Shown: one piece after another, positions 8,244-17,969 of the stretch | Layout: each line of letters begins with the position of its first letter | Numbering within the stretch: the first letter of the stretch is position 1 | Assembly (NCBI RefSeq): GCF_039544205.1 | Contig: NZ_BAABLF010000001.1 | Span: 124,001 to 188,000 of the forward strand | Direction of reading: 5' to 3' | Source: Ferrimonas gelatinilytica | GTDB taxonomy: Bacteria > Pseudomonadota > Gammaproteobacteria > Enterobacterales > Shewanellaceae | DNA: 64,000 nucleotides | Program-made: the position numbers and the translations under genes | Notes under the pieces: generated by a model | Databases searched by the model: none | What the model was told of the DNA's origin: nothing | What the model saw: only the letters and a program-made list of their open reading frames with translations

Positions 8244-9836
8244 TCAATGCTCCCGGGTTTTGCGGAACTGGATATCCGGGTAACGCTCCATGGTCAGGTT
8301 CAGGTTCACCATGGTCGGCGCGATGTAGGTGAGGTTATCCCCGCCATCCAGTGCCAGATTGGTGGAGGCCTTGCGGCGGAACTCATCGAGTTTACGCGGA
8401 TCCTCACTGTCCACCCAGCGGGCGGTCGCCACGTTGATCGGCTCGTAGATCGCTTCCACCTTGTATTCGCTTTTCAATCGGGCCACCACCACATCAAACT
8501 GCAGCACCCCGACGGCGCCGACAATCAGGTCATTGGTGTCCAGCGGGCGAAACACCTGCACCGCCCCCTCTTCGGAGAGCTGAACCAGCCCTTTGAGCAG
8601 CTGCTTCTGTTTGAGCGGATCCTTAAGGCGGATGCGGCGGAACATCTCAGGGGCAAAGTTGGGGATCCCGGAGAACTTGAGTGCTTCCCCCTGGGTGAAA
8701 GTATCCCCGATCTGGATGGTACCGTGGTTGTGCAGACCGATGATGTCCCCCGGATAGGCCTCATCAGCATGGCTGCGATCGCCAGCCATGAAGGTCACCG
8801 CGTCGGACACCGCGATATCCTTACCCAGGCGGACATGGCGCATCTTCATCCCCTTGCTGTATTGGCCGGAGCAGATCCGCATGAAAGCGATGCGGTCACG
8901 ATGCTTGGGATCCATATTGGCCTGGATCTTAAAGACGAAGCCGGAGAACTTCTCCTCCTGGGCCTCGACCAGCCGCTCCTGGGTCTGACGGGGCTGGGGA
9001 GCAGGTGCCCAGGCGGTCAGGCCATCCAGCATATGGTCGACGCCGAAATTACCCAGCGCGGTGCCGAAGAACACCGGCGTGAGTTCACCGGACAGGAACA
9101 ACTCCCGGTCAAACTCGTTGGAGGCGCCCAGCACCAGCTCCAGCTCTTCACGCAGCTGCGCGGCCAACTCCTCACCAACGGCACTGTCCAGATCCGGGTT
9201 ATCCAGCCCCTTGACGATCTTCACCTCCTGGATGGTATGCCCCTGACCACTCTGGTAGAGAATGGTCTCATCCCGCTGGATGTGGTAGACCCCTTTGAAC
9301 TCTTTGCCACAGCCAATAGGCCAGGAGATGGGCGCGCACATGATGTTGAGCTCGTTCTCCACCTCGTCCAGCAGCTCCATGGGATCGCGGATGTCGCGGT
9401 CAAGCTTGTTCATGAAGGTGACGATGGGGGTGTCACGCAGCCGGGTCACCTCCATCAGCTTACGGGTACGATCCTCCACCCCTTTGGCGGCATCGATCAC
9501 CATCAGGCAGGAGTCCACCGCCGTCAGGGTGCGGTAGGTATCTTCAGAGAAATCTTCGTGGCCAGGGGTATCGAGCAGGTTGACCAGCGCATCGTTGTAG
9601 GGGAACTGCATCACGGACGTGGTGACGGAGATCCCCCGCTCCTTCTCCATCTCCATCCAGTCGGACTTGGCGTGCTGGCCGGAGCCACCCCGCCCTTTCA
9701 CCGTGCCCGCTCTCTGCAGAGCCTGACCAAACAGCAGCACCTTCTCGGTGATGGTGGTCTTACCGGCATCCGGGTGGCTGATAATGGCAAAGGTACGACG
9801 GCTGTTCACTTCGTCGATAAATTTTTGATCTGACAT
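8244..9836 (-). CDS. prfC: Peptide chain release factor 3
   Basis: 530 residues, matching E. coli RF3 (529). It is a GTPase that recycles RF1/RF2 from the ribosome after peptide release. The G1 loop is HPDAGKTT (about 21-28), the switch region contains GRGGSGQHAKSDWMEMEKER, G3 is DTPGHEDF and G4 is NKLD. Domains II and III follow. It ends RKTREH. The start at 9836 is an ATG. It stands alone, with a hairpin downstream. Confidence 0.97.
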   Translation of the reverse strand: MSDQKFIDEVNSRRTFAIISHPDAGKTTITEKVLLFGQALQRAGTVKGRGGSGQHAKSDWMEMEKERGISVTTSVMQFPYNDALVNLLDTPGHEDFSEDTYRTLTAVDSCLMVIDAAKGVEDRTRKLMEVTRLRDTPIVTFMNKLDRDIRDPMELLDEVENELNIMCAPISWPIGCGKEFKGVYHIQRDETILYQSGQGHTIQEVKIVKGLDNPDLDSAVGEELAAQLREELELVLGASNEFDRELFLSGELTPVFFGTALGNFGVDHMLDGLTAWAPAPQPRQTQERLVEAQEEKFSGFVFKIQANMDPKHRDRIAFMRICSGQYSKGMKMRHVRLGKDIAVSDAVTFMAGDRSHADEAYPGDIIGLHNHGTIQIGDTFTQGEALKFSGIPNFAPEMFRRIRLKDPLKQKQLLKGLVQLSEEGAVQVFRPLDTNDLIVGAVGVLQFDVVVARLKSEYKVEAIYEPINVATARWVDSEDPRKLDEFRRKASTNLALDGGDNLTYIAPTMVNLNLTMERYPDIQFRKTREH

Positions 9837-10025
9837 GGATTATCTCTGGCGGGGGCGGAAAAACAGGCCCCATGGTCATGGCGGTGGGCGACGGGCGCCC
9901 GGATCTTGCCGGGGATTATACCGGGTTCATGCTGAAAGAATAGGCGGTGTGGCCCGGCTGCTCCTTTTTCCGGCCCCATGACGAGGGTGTCACAAGCGCC
10001 AACAGGGAGGGGGCAGTCCGGTGAG

Positions 10026-10059
10026 AATAAAAAGAAGGGAACAACCTCCGGTTGTTCCC
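10026..10059 (-). terminator. Rho-independent terminator after nlpI
   Basis: Perfect 10-bp stem GGGAACAACC / GGTTGTTCCC with a TCC loop (10037-10059), followed on the minus strand by a T-rich tract. A second hairpin AGTCGGC-CACA-GCCGACT sits just before it at about 10069-10086. Confidence 0.85.
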
Positions 10060-10102
10060 TCACCTGGACAGTCGGCCACAGCCGACTGCTGCTGGCAGTC
10101 GA

Positions 10103-10999
10103 CTAAAGCGACTCCTCCGACTCTGCGGAAGCCATGGCAGCCTCTGCCACCTGGCGCATCTCCAGCAGCGCATAGCGATGCTCAACGAACTCGTAGACGT
10201 TGGTGGACAGGGAGAGCTTGTAGAGGTTCATCGCCTTACCGGGATCCCCCTCCAGTCGCGCCTGCTTGCCCAGGTAGAAGTAGGCTTCGCACAAACGCTC
10301 TGCCAGCTCCCCCTGTTGGCTCAACCCTTCGCGGCTGCTGGCCAGCAGCTCACCGCCACTGGTGCGCCCGAGGAAAAGATCCACCAACCCGACGGACCAC
10401 TGGCTCTCATCCATGCGGCTGCGGTGATCCGCCAATTGCAGCTTGGCCTGCTCAGGATCCAGCTCCACCTGGGCGAAGTAGAGCCAGAGTGCCCGGTAAG
10501 GATCCGAAGGCTCGGCCAGCAGGAAACTGGTCAGGTCCTCCACCGCCAACTCGGGACGGTCACCGTAGTAGAGGGCAATGCCGCGGTTGAGGTAGGCGTA
10601 GATAAAGGTCGGATCCAGCTCGAGTACCGCGTCGAACGCCTGGTAGGCCTGGTCAAACTCCATCGCCTGGGTAGCGTAGATCCCCACGAAGTTGTAGACC
10701 TCGGGCATATTGGGCTGCAGCTGTAACGCCTGATTGAAGTCGATCCTGGCCAGGGTACGCAACCCCACCGCGTCGTAACGAATGCCCCGGTCATAGAGGA
10801 ACCGGGCCCGCTGCTCATCGGTCAGGTCCGGCACCTGCAACAATTCACCGAGTTTGGCCAGTTGGATCTCCAGCTGCGGATCCACCTGCTGCGGCGTGGC
10901 CAGCAGGAGTTGCGGACGCTCATCTTGGGGTGCGGGCGCCGAGGCGCAGCCGCCCAGCAGGAGTCCGGCCAGTGCCATAGGGAGCCACAATCTTCTCAT
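10103..10999 (-). CDS. nlpI: NlpI lipoprotein with TPR repeats
   Basis: 298 residues from MRRLWLP; this start is chosen because AGGA lies 6 bases upstream, whereas the in-frame codons at 11017 and 11005 are badly spaced. The signal peptide ends in the lipobox LLGGC, so it is anchored to the outer membrane. The body consists of tetratricopeptide helices (for example ARFLYDRGIRYDAVGLRTLA and YNFVGIYATQAMEFDQAYQA). In E. coli NlpI is an adaptor for the protease Prc and scaffolds peptidoglycan hydrolases. Its place directly after pnp is the same as in E. coli, with a terminator between the two genes. Confidence 0.93.
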   Translation of the reverse strand: MRRLWLPMALAGLLLGGCASAPAPQDERPQLLLATPQQVDPQLEIQLAKLGELLQVPDLTDEQRARFLYDRGIRYDAVGLRTLARIDFNQALQLQPNMPEVYNFVGIYATQAMEFDQAYQAFDAVLELDPTFIYAYLNRGIALYYGDRPELAVEDLTSFLLAEPSDPYRALWLYFAQVELDPEQAKLQLADHRSRMDESQWSVGLVDLFLGRTSGGELLASSREGLSQQGELAERLCEAYFYLGKQARLEGDPGKAMNLYKLSLSTNVYEFVEHRYALLEMRQVAEAAMASAESEESL

Positions 11000-11039
11000 T
11001 ATCATTCCTGTTGTCACGAGCCTGTTTTGAAAACAAACA

Positions 11040-11072
11040 AAAAAAGGGGAAGCCTTAGCTTCCCCTTTTTTA
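11040..11072 (-). terminator. Terminator after pnp
   Basis: Stem GGGGAAGC / GCTTCCCC with loop CTTA, flanked by an A-run and a T-run, so it could act on both strands. The same 8-bp stem occurs in the terminator at 58445-58490. Confidence 0.9.
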
Positions 11073-11085
11073 TCACAGTTCGGAC

Positions 11086-13182
11086 TTATTCCGCAGCCGG
11101 TTTCACCGCGGCTTCCTTCATGGAGAGGCGGATGCGGCCCTGGCGGTCCACTTCAACAACCTTCACGTCCACTTCCTGACCGATCTGCAGGTGGTCAGCG
11201 ACGTTGTTGACGCGCTCCTCACAGATCTGGGAGATGTGCACCAGGCCATCTTTGCCCGGCAGGATGTTGACGAAGGCACCGAAGTCGACGATGCGAACCA
11301 CTTTACCTTTGTAGACACGTCCCTCTTCCACATCGGCGGTGATCGCCTCGATACGGCGGATCGCCTCTTTGGCGGCCAGCCCATCGGTGGAAGCCACTTT
11401 CACGGTACCGTCATCATCGATCTCGATGGTGGTGCCGGTCTCTTCGGTCAGGGCACGGATCACGGAACCCCCTTTACCGATCACATCACGGATCTTGTCC
11501 GGGTTGATCTTCAGGGTGGTGATCCGCGGTGCGTGATCGGACAGCTCAGAGCGGTGGGACGGCAGTGCCTGGTCCATCACACTCAGGATGTGGTTACGGG
11601 CTTCGTTGGCCTGCTTCAGGGCGATCTGCATGATCTCCTGAGTGATGCCTTCGATCTTGATGTCCATCTGCAGTGCGGTGACACCTTGGCTGGTACCCGC
11701 CACTTTGAAGTCCATATCACCGAGGTGATCTTCATCACCCAGGATGTCGGACAGCACGACGAAGTCGTCGCCTTCCTTCACCAGGCCCATAGCGATGCCC
11801 GCTACAGAAGCCTTGATCGGTACACCGGCATCCATCAACGCCAGGGAGGTACCACAGACTGAGGCCATGGAGGAGGAACCGTTGGATTCGGTGATCTCGG
11901 AGACGACCCGTACGGTGTAGGGGAACTCCTCCGCCGTCGGCATGACTGCCTGGATCCCGCGCTTGGCCAGCTTACCGTGACCGATTTCACGACGCTTCGG
12001 TGAGCCCATGAAGCCGGTTTCGCCCACGCAGTAAGGGGGGAAGTTGTAGTGCAGCATAAAGCGATCGGTACGCTCGCCGATCAGCTCGTCGATGATCTGG
12101 CCGTCACGCTCGGTGCCCAGAGTGGCGGCCACCAGTGCCTGGGTTTCGCCACGGGTAAACAGGGCGGAACCGTGGGTGCGCGGCAGAACGCCAGGCAGAA
12201 CGGACAGGGCGCGAACCATCTTGGTGTCACGGCCATCGATGCGCGGCTCGCCGGCGATGATGCGAGAACGCACCACCTTCTTCTCCAGGCTGCTGAGCAT
12301 GCCGCCGATCTCTTGCGGATCCAGATCCGGATTTTCCGCCAGGATCGCCTCTTTGGCTTTTGCCTTCACGGCATTGACCGCTTCGATGCGAGCCATCTTG
12401 TCGGTGATGCGGTAGGCGTCGCCCATGCCCGCAGTAGCCAGCTCCGCCACCTTGGCGGCCAAGGCTTCATCTTTCACCGGGGCGGTCCACTCCCAGGCGG
12501 GCTTACCCGCTTCGGCTTTGAGCTCGTTGATGGCGGTGATTACCGCCTGTTGCGCCTGGTGACCAAACACCACCGCACCCAGCATCACCTCTTCGGACAA
12601 CACATCCGCTTCGGATTCCACCATCAGCACGGCGCCTTCGGTACCGGCCACAACCAGGTCCAGCTTGGACTCTTTGAGCTCTTCGACGGAGGGGTTGAGC
12701 AGGTACTCACCGTTCTGGTAACCCACACGGGCACAGCCGATCGGGCCGTTGAAGGGGATGCCGGAAAGGGAGAGAGCGGCGGAGGTGCCGATCATCGCAA
12801 CCACGTCCGGGGAAACAGCCGGCTCAACCGACACCACGGTGGCCACCACCTGGACTTCATTCATGAAGCCTTTGGGGAACAGCGGGCGGATCGGACGGTC
12901 GATCAAGCGGGCGGTCAGGGTTTCGCTCTCGGCAGGACGACCTTCACGCTTGAAAAAGCCACCCGGGATCTTACCGGCGGCGTAGGTCTTTTCCTGATAG
13001 TTTACGGTCAGCGGGAAGAAATCTTGACCCGGCTGAACCTGCTTTTTCCCTACAACGGTCACCAGTACCGTGGTATCACCCATGCTGGCCAGAACGGCAG
13101 CGTCGGCTTGACGTGCAATGACACCGGTTTCCAGAGTTACGGTGTGTTTACCGTAGGGAAAGCTCTTAATGACAGGATTCAC
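11086..13182 (-). CDS. pnp: Polynucleotide phosphorylase
   Basis: 698 residues. A 3'-5' exoribonuclease that uses phosphate, and part of the RNA degradosome. Two RNase PH-type domains (PGQDFFPLTVNYQEKTYAAG; then the second core with SVLPGVLPRTHGSALFTRGE and SSMASVCGTSLALMDAGVP) are followed by a KH domain (INPDKIRDVIGKGGSVI) and a C-terminal S1 domain (VYKGKVVRIVDFGAFV). It starts with GTG at 13182, supported by AAGGAAA about 7 bases before. It lies downstream of rpsO as in E. coli, after a hairpin and a 300-base leader that in E. coli hosts PNPase/RNase III autoregulation. Confidence 0.97.
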   Translation of the reverse strand: MNPVIKSFPYGKHTVTLETGVIARQADAAVLASMGDTTVLVTVVGKKQVQPGQDFFPLTVNYQEKTYAAGKIPGGFFKREGRPAESETLTARLIDRPIRPLFPKGFMNEVQVVATVVSVEPAVSPDVVAMIGTSAALSLSGIPFNGPIGCARVGYQNGEYLLNPSVEELKESKLDLVVAGTEGAVLMVESEADVLSEEVMLGAVVFGHQAQQAVITAINELKAEAGKPAWEWTAPVKDEALAAKVAELATAGMGDAYRITDKMARIEAVNAVKAKAKEAILAENPDLDPQEIGGMLSSLEKKVVRSRIIAGEPRIDGRDTKMVRALSVLPGVLPRTHGSALFTRGETQALVAATLGTERDGQIIDELIGERTDRFMLHYNFPPYCVGETGFMGSPKRREIGHGKLAKRGIQAVMPTAEEFPYTVRVVSEITESNGSSSMASVCGTSLALMDAGVPIKASVAGIAMGLVKEGDDFVVLSDILGDEDHLGDMDFKVAGTSQGVTALQMDIKIEGITQEIMQIALKQANEARNHILSVMDQALPSHRSELSDHAPRITTLKINPDKIRDVIGKGGSVIRALTEETGTTIEIDDDGTVKVASTDGLAAKEAIRRIEAITADVEEGRVYKGKVVRIVDFGAFVNILPGKDGLVHISQICEERVNNVADHLQIGQEVDVKVVEVDRQGRIRLSMKEAAVKPAAE

Positions 13183-13474
13183 TAGCTGTTTCCTTTATCT
13201 ATTTTCGTCTCAAATTTCGCCCGTTAGTATACTGCAAACCGCCCTGAAAGATAGCGGCAGCGCTCCCCTCTATGGAAAATTACCAAACCGCGGCAAACAG
13301 ATGCGAAGCACCTCTGGCTACTGGGGAGAACGGAGGAAAACGAGGGGAAAGTTTCTGCGCTCGGAGGTTTTGAGCCCAGGCGGGAACCCGCTAGAGAGTA
13401 GGTTCCGGCCAACCGGTGTCAGTCACAGGCTGAAGGGGCGCCGCGGACCCGGCAGGAAAAATGCGAGGTAAAAG
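13183..13474. other. pnp leader region, no gene
   Basis: About 290 bases between the rpsO terminator and the pnp start. No coding frame is convincing. In E. coli the corresponding leader forms a stem cut by RNase III for pnp autoregulation. I see several short inverted repeats here (such as GGGTTTTGAG-type GC-rich stretches) but no clear long stem that I would call homologous. Confidence 0.4.
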
Positions 13475-13500
13475 AAAAGGGGACCCGAAGGTCCCCTTTT
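13475..13500 (-). terminator. Terminator after rpsO
   Basis: Stem GGGGACC / GGTCCCC with CGAA (minus strand TTCG) tetraloop, 13479-13496, extended by A/T pairs and followed by a T-run on the minus strand. Confidence 0.9.
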
Positions 13501-13516
13501 CCAAACTTGGTGCGAC

Positions 13517-13786
13517 TTAGCGACGCAGACCCAACTTGGCGATCAGCTCTTGGTAACGAGCGGCATCTTTACGCTTCAGGTAGTCCAGCATTTTACGACG
13601 CTGAGCAACCATACGCAGCAGACCGCGACGGCTGTGGTGGTCGTGGATGTGCTGCTTGAAGTGGCCTTGCAGGTGGTTGATCTGAACGGTGTGCAGGGCG
13701 ATCTGAACTTCCGGGCTGCCGGTGTCGTTTTCGCCGCGGCCGTATTCAGCAACGATCTTCGCCTTAGCTTCTGCGCTTAGTGACAT
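13517..13786 (-). CDS. rpsO: 30S ribosomal protein S15
   Basis: 89 residues, the standard S15 length. It is rich in basic residues, with the family segments DTGSPEVQIALHT, HDHHSRRGLLRMVAQRRKMLDYLK and a C-terminal LGLRR. It binds 16S rRNA early in assembly of the small subunit platform. The truB gene lies upstream and pnp downstream, the classic truB-rpsO-pnp order. Confidence 0.98.
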   Translation of the reverse strand: MSLSAEAKAKIVAEYGRGENDTGSPEVQIALHTVQINHLQGHFKQHIHDHHSRRGLLRMVAQRRKMLDYLKRKDAARYQELIAKLGLRR

Positions 13787-13877
13787 AGTCTTTTCTCCAA
13801 AAATAACGTTACAGGCTTCGTGCCGATCACTAACTCAGCACGAAGGGCGGGGAGTGTAGCGGTTTCACCGCGACAAC

Positions 13878-14822
13878 TCAACCCTGGTGGATATTGATCA
13901 GCCGCTTCGGGGCAACGAGCCCGTCATCGTCTATCTGGCCGAGGCCGACGAACACCCGCTCCGAGCCAACCGTCAGGCGCACGCTTCCTTCGGTGGGGGC
14001 GCCGTGCACCTGCACTGGCTGGCCCTGCATCAGGTAGCTGGCGACCACCTCGGTCATGTTGACCTCCGGCAGTGTGGCCACCGCGGTGTCCATCGGCAAC
14101 AGCAGCGGGTCAAGCAGCTCTTTGGGCTGACGCTCCTGGTCCAGCGCCTGCTGAAGCAGGTTTTCAATCTGCTCCAGCTTCACCATGCGCTCGTAGGGGT
14201 AACCCGCCACCTGGGTACGACGCAGCACGATAACGTGTGCCCCACAGCCCAGCACTTCACCCAGGTCATCGACGATGGTGCGGATGTAGGTGCCCTTGGA
14301 GCAGTGCACATCAAGCTCCACCTCGTCTCCTTCAAAGCGGTTCAGGACCAGCTCATGGACGGTGATGGGGCGGGCCTCACGGGGGACTTCGATCCCCTCG
14401 CGGGCGTACTTGTAGAGAGGTTGCCCCTGATACTTGAGTGCCGAATACATCGAGGGCACCTGCATGGTAGTGCCCCGGAAGCCCTCAAGGGCCTCGTTGA
14501 GTTGTTCCAGAGTCACTGCAACGGGACGCTCAGAGACCACTTCACCATCGGCGTCGGAGGTCGTGGTCCGAACGCCGAGCTTGGCCACGACGGTGTAGCG
14601 CTTGTCCGCATCGAGCAGGAACTGGGAAAACTTGGTCGCCTCTCCCAAGCAGATTGGCAGCATGCCGGTGGCCAGGGGGTCCAGTGCACCGGTATGGCCA
14701 GCCTTGGCCGCATTGTAAACCCGCTTTACCTTCTGCAACGCATCGTTGGAGGAGATCCCCTGCGGCTTATCCAGCAGCAGGACACCGTCAATCAGACGGC
14801 CACGGTTACGACGACGCCCCAT
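13878..14822 (-). CDS. truB: tRNA pseudouridine-55 synthase
   Basis: 314 residues, the same length as E. coli TruB. It isomerises U55 in the T-loop of tRNAs. The catalytic Asp is in GHTGALDPLATGMLP (residues about 41-55); GVLLLDKPQGISSND lies near the N-terminus; the C-terminal PUA domain is present. The ATG overlaps the rbfA stop codon by one base (TAATG). Confidence 0.97.
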   Translation of the reverse strand: MGRRRNRGRLIDGVLLLDKPQGISSNDALQKVKRVYNAAKAGHTGALDPLATGMLPICLGEATKFSQFLLDADKRYTVVAKLGVRTTTSDADGEVVSERPVAVTLEQLNEALEGFRGTTMQVPSMYSALKYQGQPLYKYAREGIEVPREARPITVHELVLNRFEGDEVELDVHCSKGTYIRTIVDDLGEVLGCGAHVIVLRRTQVAGYPYERMVKLEQIENLLQQALDQERQPKELLDPLLLPMDTAVATLPEVNMTEVVASYLMQGQPVQVHGAPTEGSVRLTVGSERVFVGLGQIDDDGLVAPKRLINIHQG

Positions 14823-15226
14823 TACTCGGTCTCCTCGCTCTTGTCATCGTCCGCCGATTTGGCCTTGGCCTCATCCTCGGCGCGAACCTTGCTGACCAGG
14901 CTCGCCATGCGGATCCCTTCGACCAGCGACTTGTCGTACTGGAAGCGGATCTCCGGCATAACTCTAAGTTTGACCCGGGAAGCCAACAGGCTGCGGATCA
15001 TCGGCGCCAACTCCACCAGGGCGGCCATCTGCGCCTTAACTTCGGCCTCGTCATCATTGAGGAAGGTGACAAAGGCCTTGGCATAACCCATGTCCTTGGA
15101 GACTTCCACTTCGTTGACGGTCACCATACCCAGGCGGCTGTCGCGGATCTCCCGCTGCAGCACCATCGCCAGTTCACGCTGCAACTGCTGGCCAACGCGA
15201 CGGCTTCTACTGAATTCTCTAGCCAT
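14822..15226 (-). CDS. rbfA: Ribosome-binding factor A
   Basis: 134 residues from MAREFSRSRRVGQQLQ; the ATG at 15226 has an AGAAGAG ribosome-binding site and gives the usual length (E. coli 133). RbfA is a KH-type 30S maturation and cold-shock factor. The segment DSRLGMVTVNEVEVSKDMGYAKAFV is typical. The C-terminus is acidic and disordered. It overlaps truB by one base and follows infB after a hairpin. Confidence 0.95.
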   Translation of the reverse strand: MAREFSRSRRVGQQLQRELAMVLQREIRDSRLGMVTVNEVEVSKDMGYAKAFVTFLNDDEAEVKAQMAALVELAPMIRSLLASRVKLRVMPEIRFQYDKSLVEGIRMASLVSKVRAEDEAKAKSADDDKSEETE

Positions 15227-15238
15227 ACTCTTCTCTAC

Positions 15239-15267
15239 CAAAAAGAGGGGCACACGGCCCCTCTTTG
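15239..15267 (-). terminator. Intercistronic hairpin between infB and rbfA
   Basis: Arms AAAGAGGGG and CCCCTCTTT around a short loop, with a T-run on the minus strand. It is terminator-like, but because rbfA-truB follow immediately it probably attenuates rather than ends transcription. Confidence 0.6.
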
Positions 15268-15282
15268 CTCAATCCGCAGCCC

Positions 15283-17940
15283 TTACAGGGTGCGTTTCAC
15301 TTCGACGGTTTCAAATACTTCAATCTGGTCACCGACACGAACATCGTTGTAGTTCTTCACGCCGATACCACACTCCATGCCGTTACGAACTTCCTGGAGA
15401 TCGTCTTTGAAGCGACGCAGGGATTCCAGTTCACCCTCGTAGATCACCACGTTTTCACGCAGGACACGGATGGGGGCATGACGCTTGACGATACCTTCGG
15501 TCACCATACAACCGGCGACAGCACCGATCTTCGGCGACTTGAACACATCGCGTACTTCCGCCAGACCGATGATCTGTTGCTTGAACTCAGGCGCCAGCAT
15601 ACCGCTCATCGCCTGCTTCACTTCGTCGATCAAATCATAGATCACGCTGTAGTAGCGCAGATCCAGGTTCTCATTGTCGACCATCCTACGCGCCACGGCA
15701 TCGGCACGAACGTTAAAGCCAACGATGATGGCGTTGGAAGCCGCAGCCAGGGAGGCGTCAGTTTCGGTGATACCACCGACACCGCGGCCTATGATGTTCA
15801 CTTTAACTTCGTCAGTAGACAGCTTGGTCAGCGAGTCGGCAATGGCTTCCAGAGAGCCCTGTACGTCGGCCTTCAGTACCACGTTCAGTTCAGACACATC
15901 GCCAGCGGCCATGTTGGTGAACATGTTCTCCAGCTTCGCCTTCTGCTGACGGGCCAGCTTAACTTCGCGGTACTTGCCTTGACGATGCAGTGCCACTTCA
16001 CGGGCTTTCTTCTCGTCACGCACCACGGTGGCTTCGTCGCCAGCCGCAGGGACACCGGACAGACCCAGGATCTCCACCGGAATGGACGGGCCGGCCTCAT
16101 CGATAGGCTTACCATTCTCATCGCGCATAGCACGAACACGGCCGTACTCCAGGCCACAGAGAACGATGTCGCCCTGATGCAGGGTACCTTCCTGAACCAG
16201 GATGGAGGCAACCGGGCCACGCCCCTTGTCCAGGCGGGATTCGATCACCACGCCGCGGGCCATGCCCTCTTTGCGAGCGGTCAGCTCCAGAACTTCGGAC
16301 TGCAGCAAGATCCCTTCCAGCAGCTCGTCGATCCCCATGCCGGACTTAGCAGACACGTTCACGAACATGTGCTCGCCACCCCAATCTTCCGGGATCACGC
16401 CGTGCTGAGACAGCTCGTTCTTCACCCGATCCGGATCGGCGGTCTCCTTATCCATCTTGTTCACCGCAATCACCAGCGGCACTCCCGCCGCCTTGGCGTG
16501 CTGGATCGCCTCGATGGTTTGCGGCATCACGCCGTCATCCGCTGCCACCACCAGAACCACGATGTCAGTGGCCTTGGCACCACGGGCACGCATGCTGGTA
16601 AAGGCGGCGTGGCCTGGAGTGTCCAGGAAGGTGATCATGCCGCTGTCGGTTTCAACATGGTAAGCACCGATGTGCTGGGTAATCCCACCGGCCTCACCGG
16701 AGGCCACCTTGGCCGCACGGATGTAATCCAGCAGGGAGGTTTTACCGTGGTCAACGTGACCCATGATGGTAACCACCGGCGCGCGCTCAACGGTTTCCGC
16801 TTCGGTATCGCGGTCCGCCATTACGGCATCTTCCAACTCGTTCTCATTGCGCAGAACAACCTTGTGACCCATCTCTTCTGCCACCAGTTGAGCAGCTTCC
16901 TGATCGATCACCTGGTTAATGGTCACCATGGAGCCCATCTTCATCATGGTCTTGATCACTTCGGTGGCCTTGACCGCCATGCGGTTCGCCAGCTCAGCGA
17001 CGGTGATGGTTTCACCAATCTCGACGTCACGTACAACCTTATCCGCCGGCTTCTGGAAGCCATGCTTCATGGAGTTGGGTGCAGACATCTTGCCCTTGCC
17101 GCGACCACGACGCTCGTTACGCCCCCCACGGGCGTTGCGGTCAGCCGGAGCCTTTTTCTTGCGACGGGGGCCGCTGCGCTCAGCGCGGGCGTCCTGCTGG
17201 TCTTCAGCAGCACGCGCCTCAACAGAGGTGGTCACGTGGTAATCGGCGTTCTTCTCTTGCTCTTTGCGCTTGGCTTCTTCCTCGGCCCAGCGCTGGGCGT
17301 TCTCTTCGGCCAGCTTCTTGGCCTCTTCGGCCTTCGCTTCGGCCTGTTCTTCCGCTTTCCGTGCCGCTTCTGCTTCTTGCGCTTTTAACAATGCTTCTGC
17401 CTCTTGTTTGGCTTTCTTTTCTTGCGCAACGGTTTCCGGATCTCTTTCCGCATCAGCTTTGCGTTGGGCTTCTGCCGCCTCGCGCTTAGCCTTCTCTTCC
17501 GCCGCACGCTTGGCCTTCTCATCGGCTTCGCGGCGAGCTTGCTCTTCGGCCAGGCGTTTGGCCTCTGCGGCCTCACGCTTAGCTGCTTCTTCGGCCTCAC
17601 GGCGAGCTTGCTCTTCCGCTTCCTGCTTGGCCTGTTCCTCTACCGCACTGCGCTTAACGTAAGTGCGTTTTTTACGTACCTCTACCTGAACCGACTTGCT
17701 TTTTCCGCCACCGCTGGACACGCTCAAAGTTGAGCGTGTTTTACGCTGCAGGGTCATGCGAGTAGGCTCGGCCTTGCCGCCATGCTGTTCAGCCAGATAG
17801 CTCAGCAGGGCCTGTTGTTCCGCCTGGGTGACCGAGTCACCGGCCGCTTTCTTGATGCCGGCGTCGTTAAACTGGGACAGCAAACGGTCAACGGGTTTAC
17901 CCACTTCCTGGGCCAGGGCTTCAATCGTTTTCTCTGACAT
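15283..17940 (-). CDS. infB: Translation initiation factor IF-2
   Basis: 885 residues (E. coli 890). The GTPase places fMet-tRNA on the 30S subunit. The N-terminal IF2 domain (EALAQEVGKPVDRLLSQF) is followed by a long, Ala/Glu/Lys/Arg-rich helical linker (about residues 110-240) made of repeated EEQARREAEEAAKREA-type units. The G domain carries GHVDHGKTS, DTPGHAAF and NKMD. Domains II-IV complete the protein. It sits in the order rimP-nusA-infB-rbfA-truB, as in E. coli. In E. coli internal starts make shorter forms; equivalents were not tested here. Confidence 0.98.
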   Translation of the reverse strand: MSEKTIEALAQEVGKPVDRLLSQFNDAGIKKAAGDSVTQAEQQALLSYLAEQHGGKAEPTRMTLQRKTRSTLSVSSGGGKSKSVQVEVRKKRTYVKRSAVEEQAKQEAEEQARREAEEAAKREAAEAKRLAEEQARREADEKAKRAAEEKAKREAAEAQRKADAERDPETVAQEKKAKQEAEALLKAQEAEAARKAEEQAEAKAEEAKKLAEENAQRWAEEEAKRKEQEKNADYHVTTSVEARAAEDQQDARAERSGPRRKKKAPADRNARGGRNERRGRGKGKMSAPNSMKHGFQKPADKVVRDVEIGETITVAELANRMAVKATEVIKTMMKMGSMVTINQVIDQEAAQLVAEEMGHKVVLRNENELEDAVMADRDTEAETVERAPVVTIMGHVDHGKTSLLDYIRAAKVASGEAGGITQHIGAYHVETDSGMITFLDTPGHAAFTSMRARGAKATDIVVLVVAADDGVMPQTIEAIQHAKAAGVPLVIAVNKMDKETADPDRVKNELSQHGVIPEDWGGEHMFVNVSAKSGMGIDELLEGILLQSEVLELTARKEGMARGVVIESRLDKGRGPVASILVQEGTLHQGDIVLCGLEYGRVRAMRDENGKPIDEAGPSIPVEILGLSGVPAAGDEATVVRDEKKAREVALHRQGKYREVKLARQQKAKLENMFTNMAAGDVSELNVVLKADVQGSLEAIADSLTKLSTDEVKVNIIGRGVGGITETDASLAAASNAIIVGFNVRADAVARRMVDNENLDLRYYSVIYDLIDEVKQAMSGMLAPEFKQQIIGLAEVRDVFKSPKIGAVAGCMVTEGIVKRHAPIRVLRENVVIYEGELESLRRFKDDLQEVRNGMECGIGVKNYNDVRVGDQIEVFETVEVKRTL

Positions 17941-17969
17941 TATCCTTTGTATCCTCTGTTGACCGGGGT

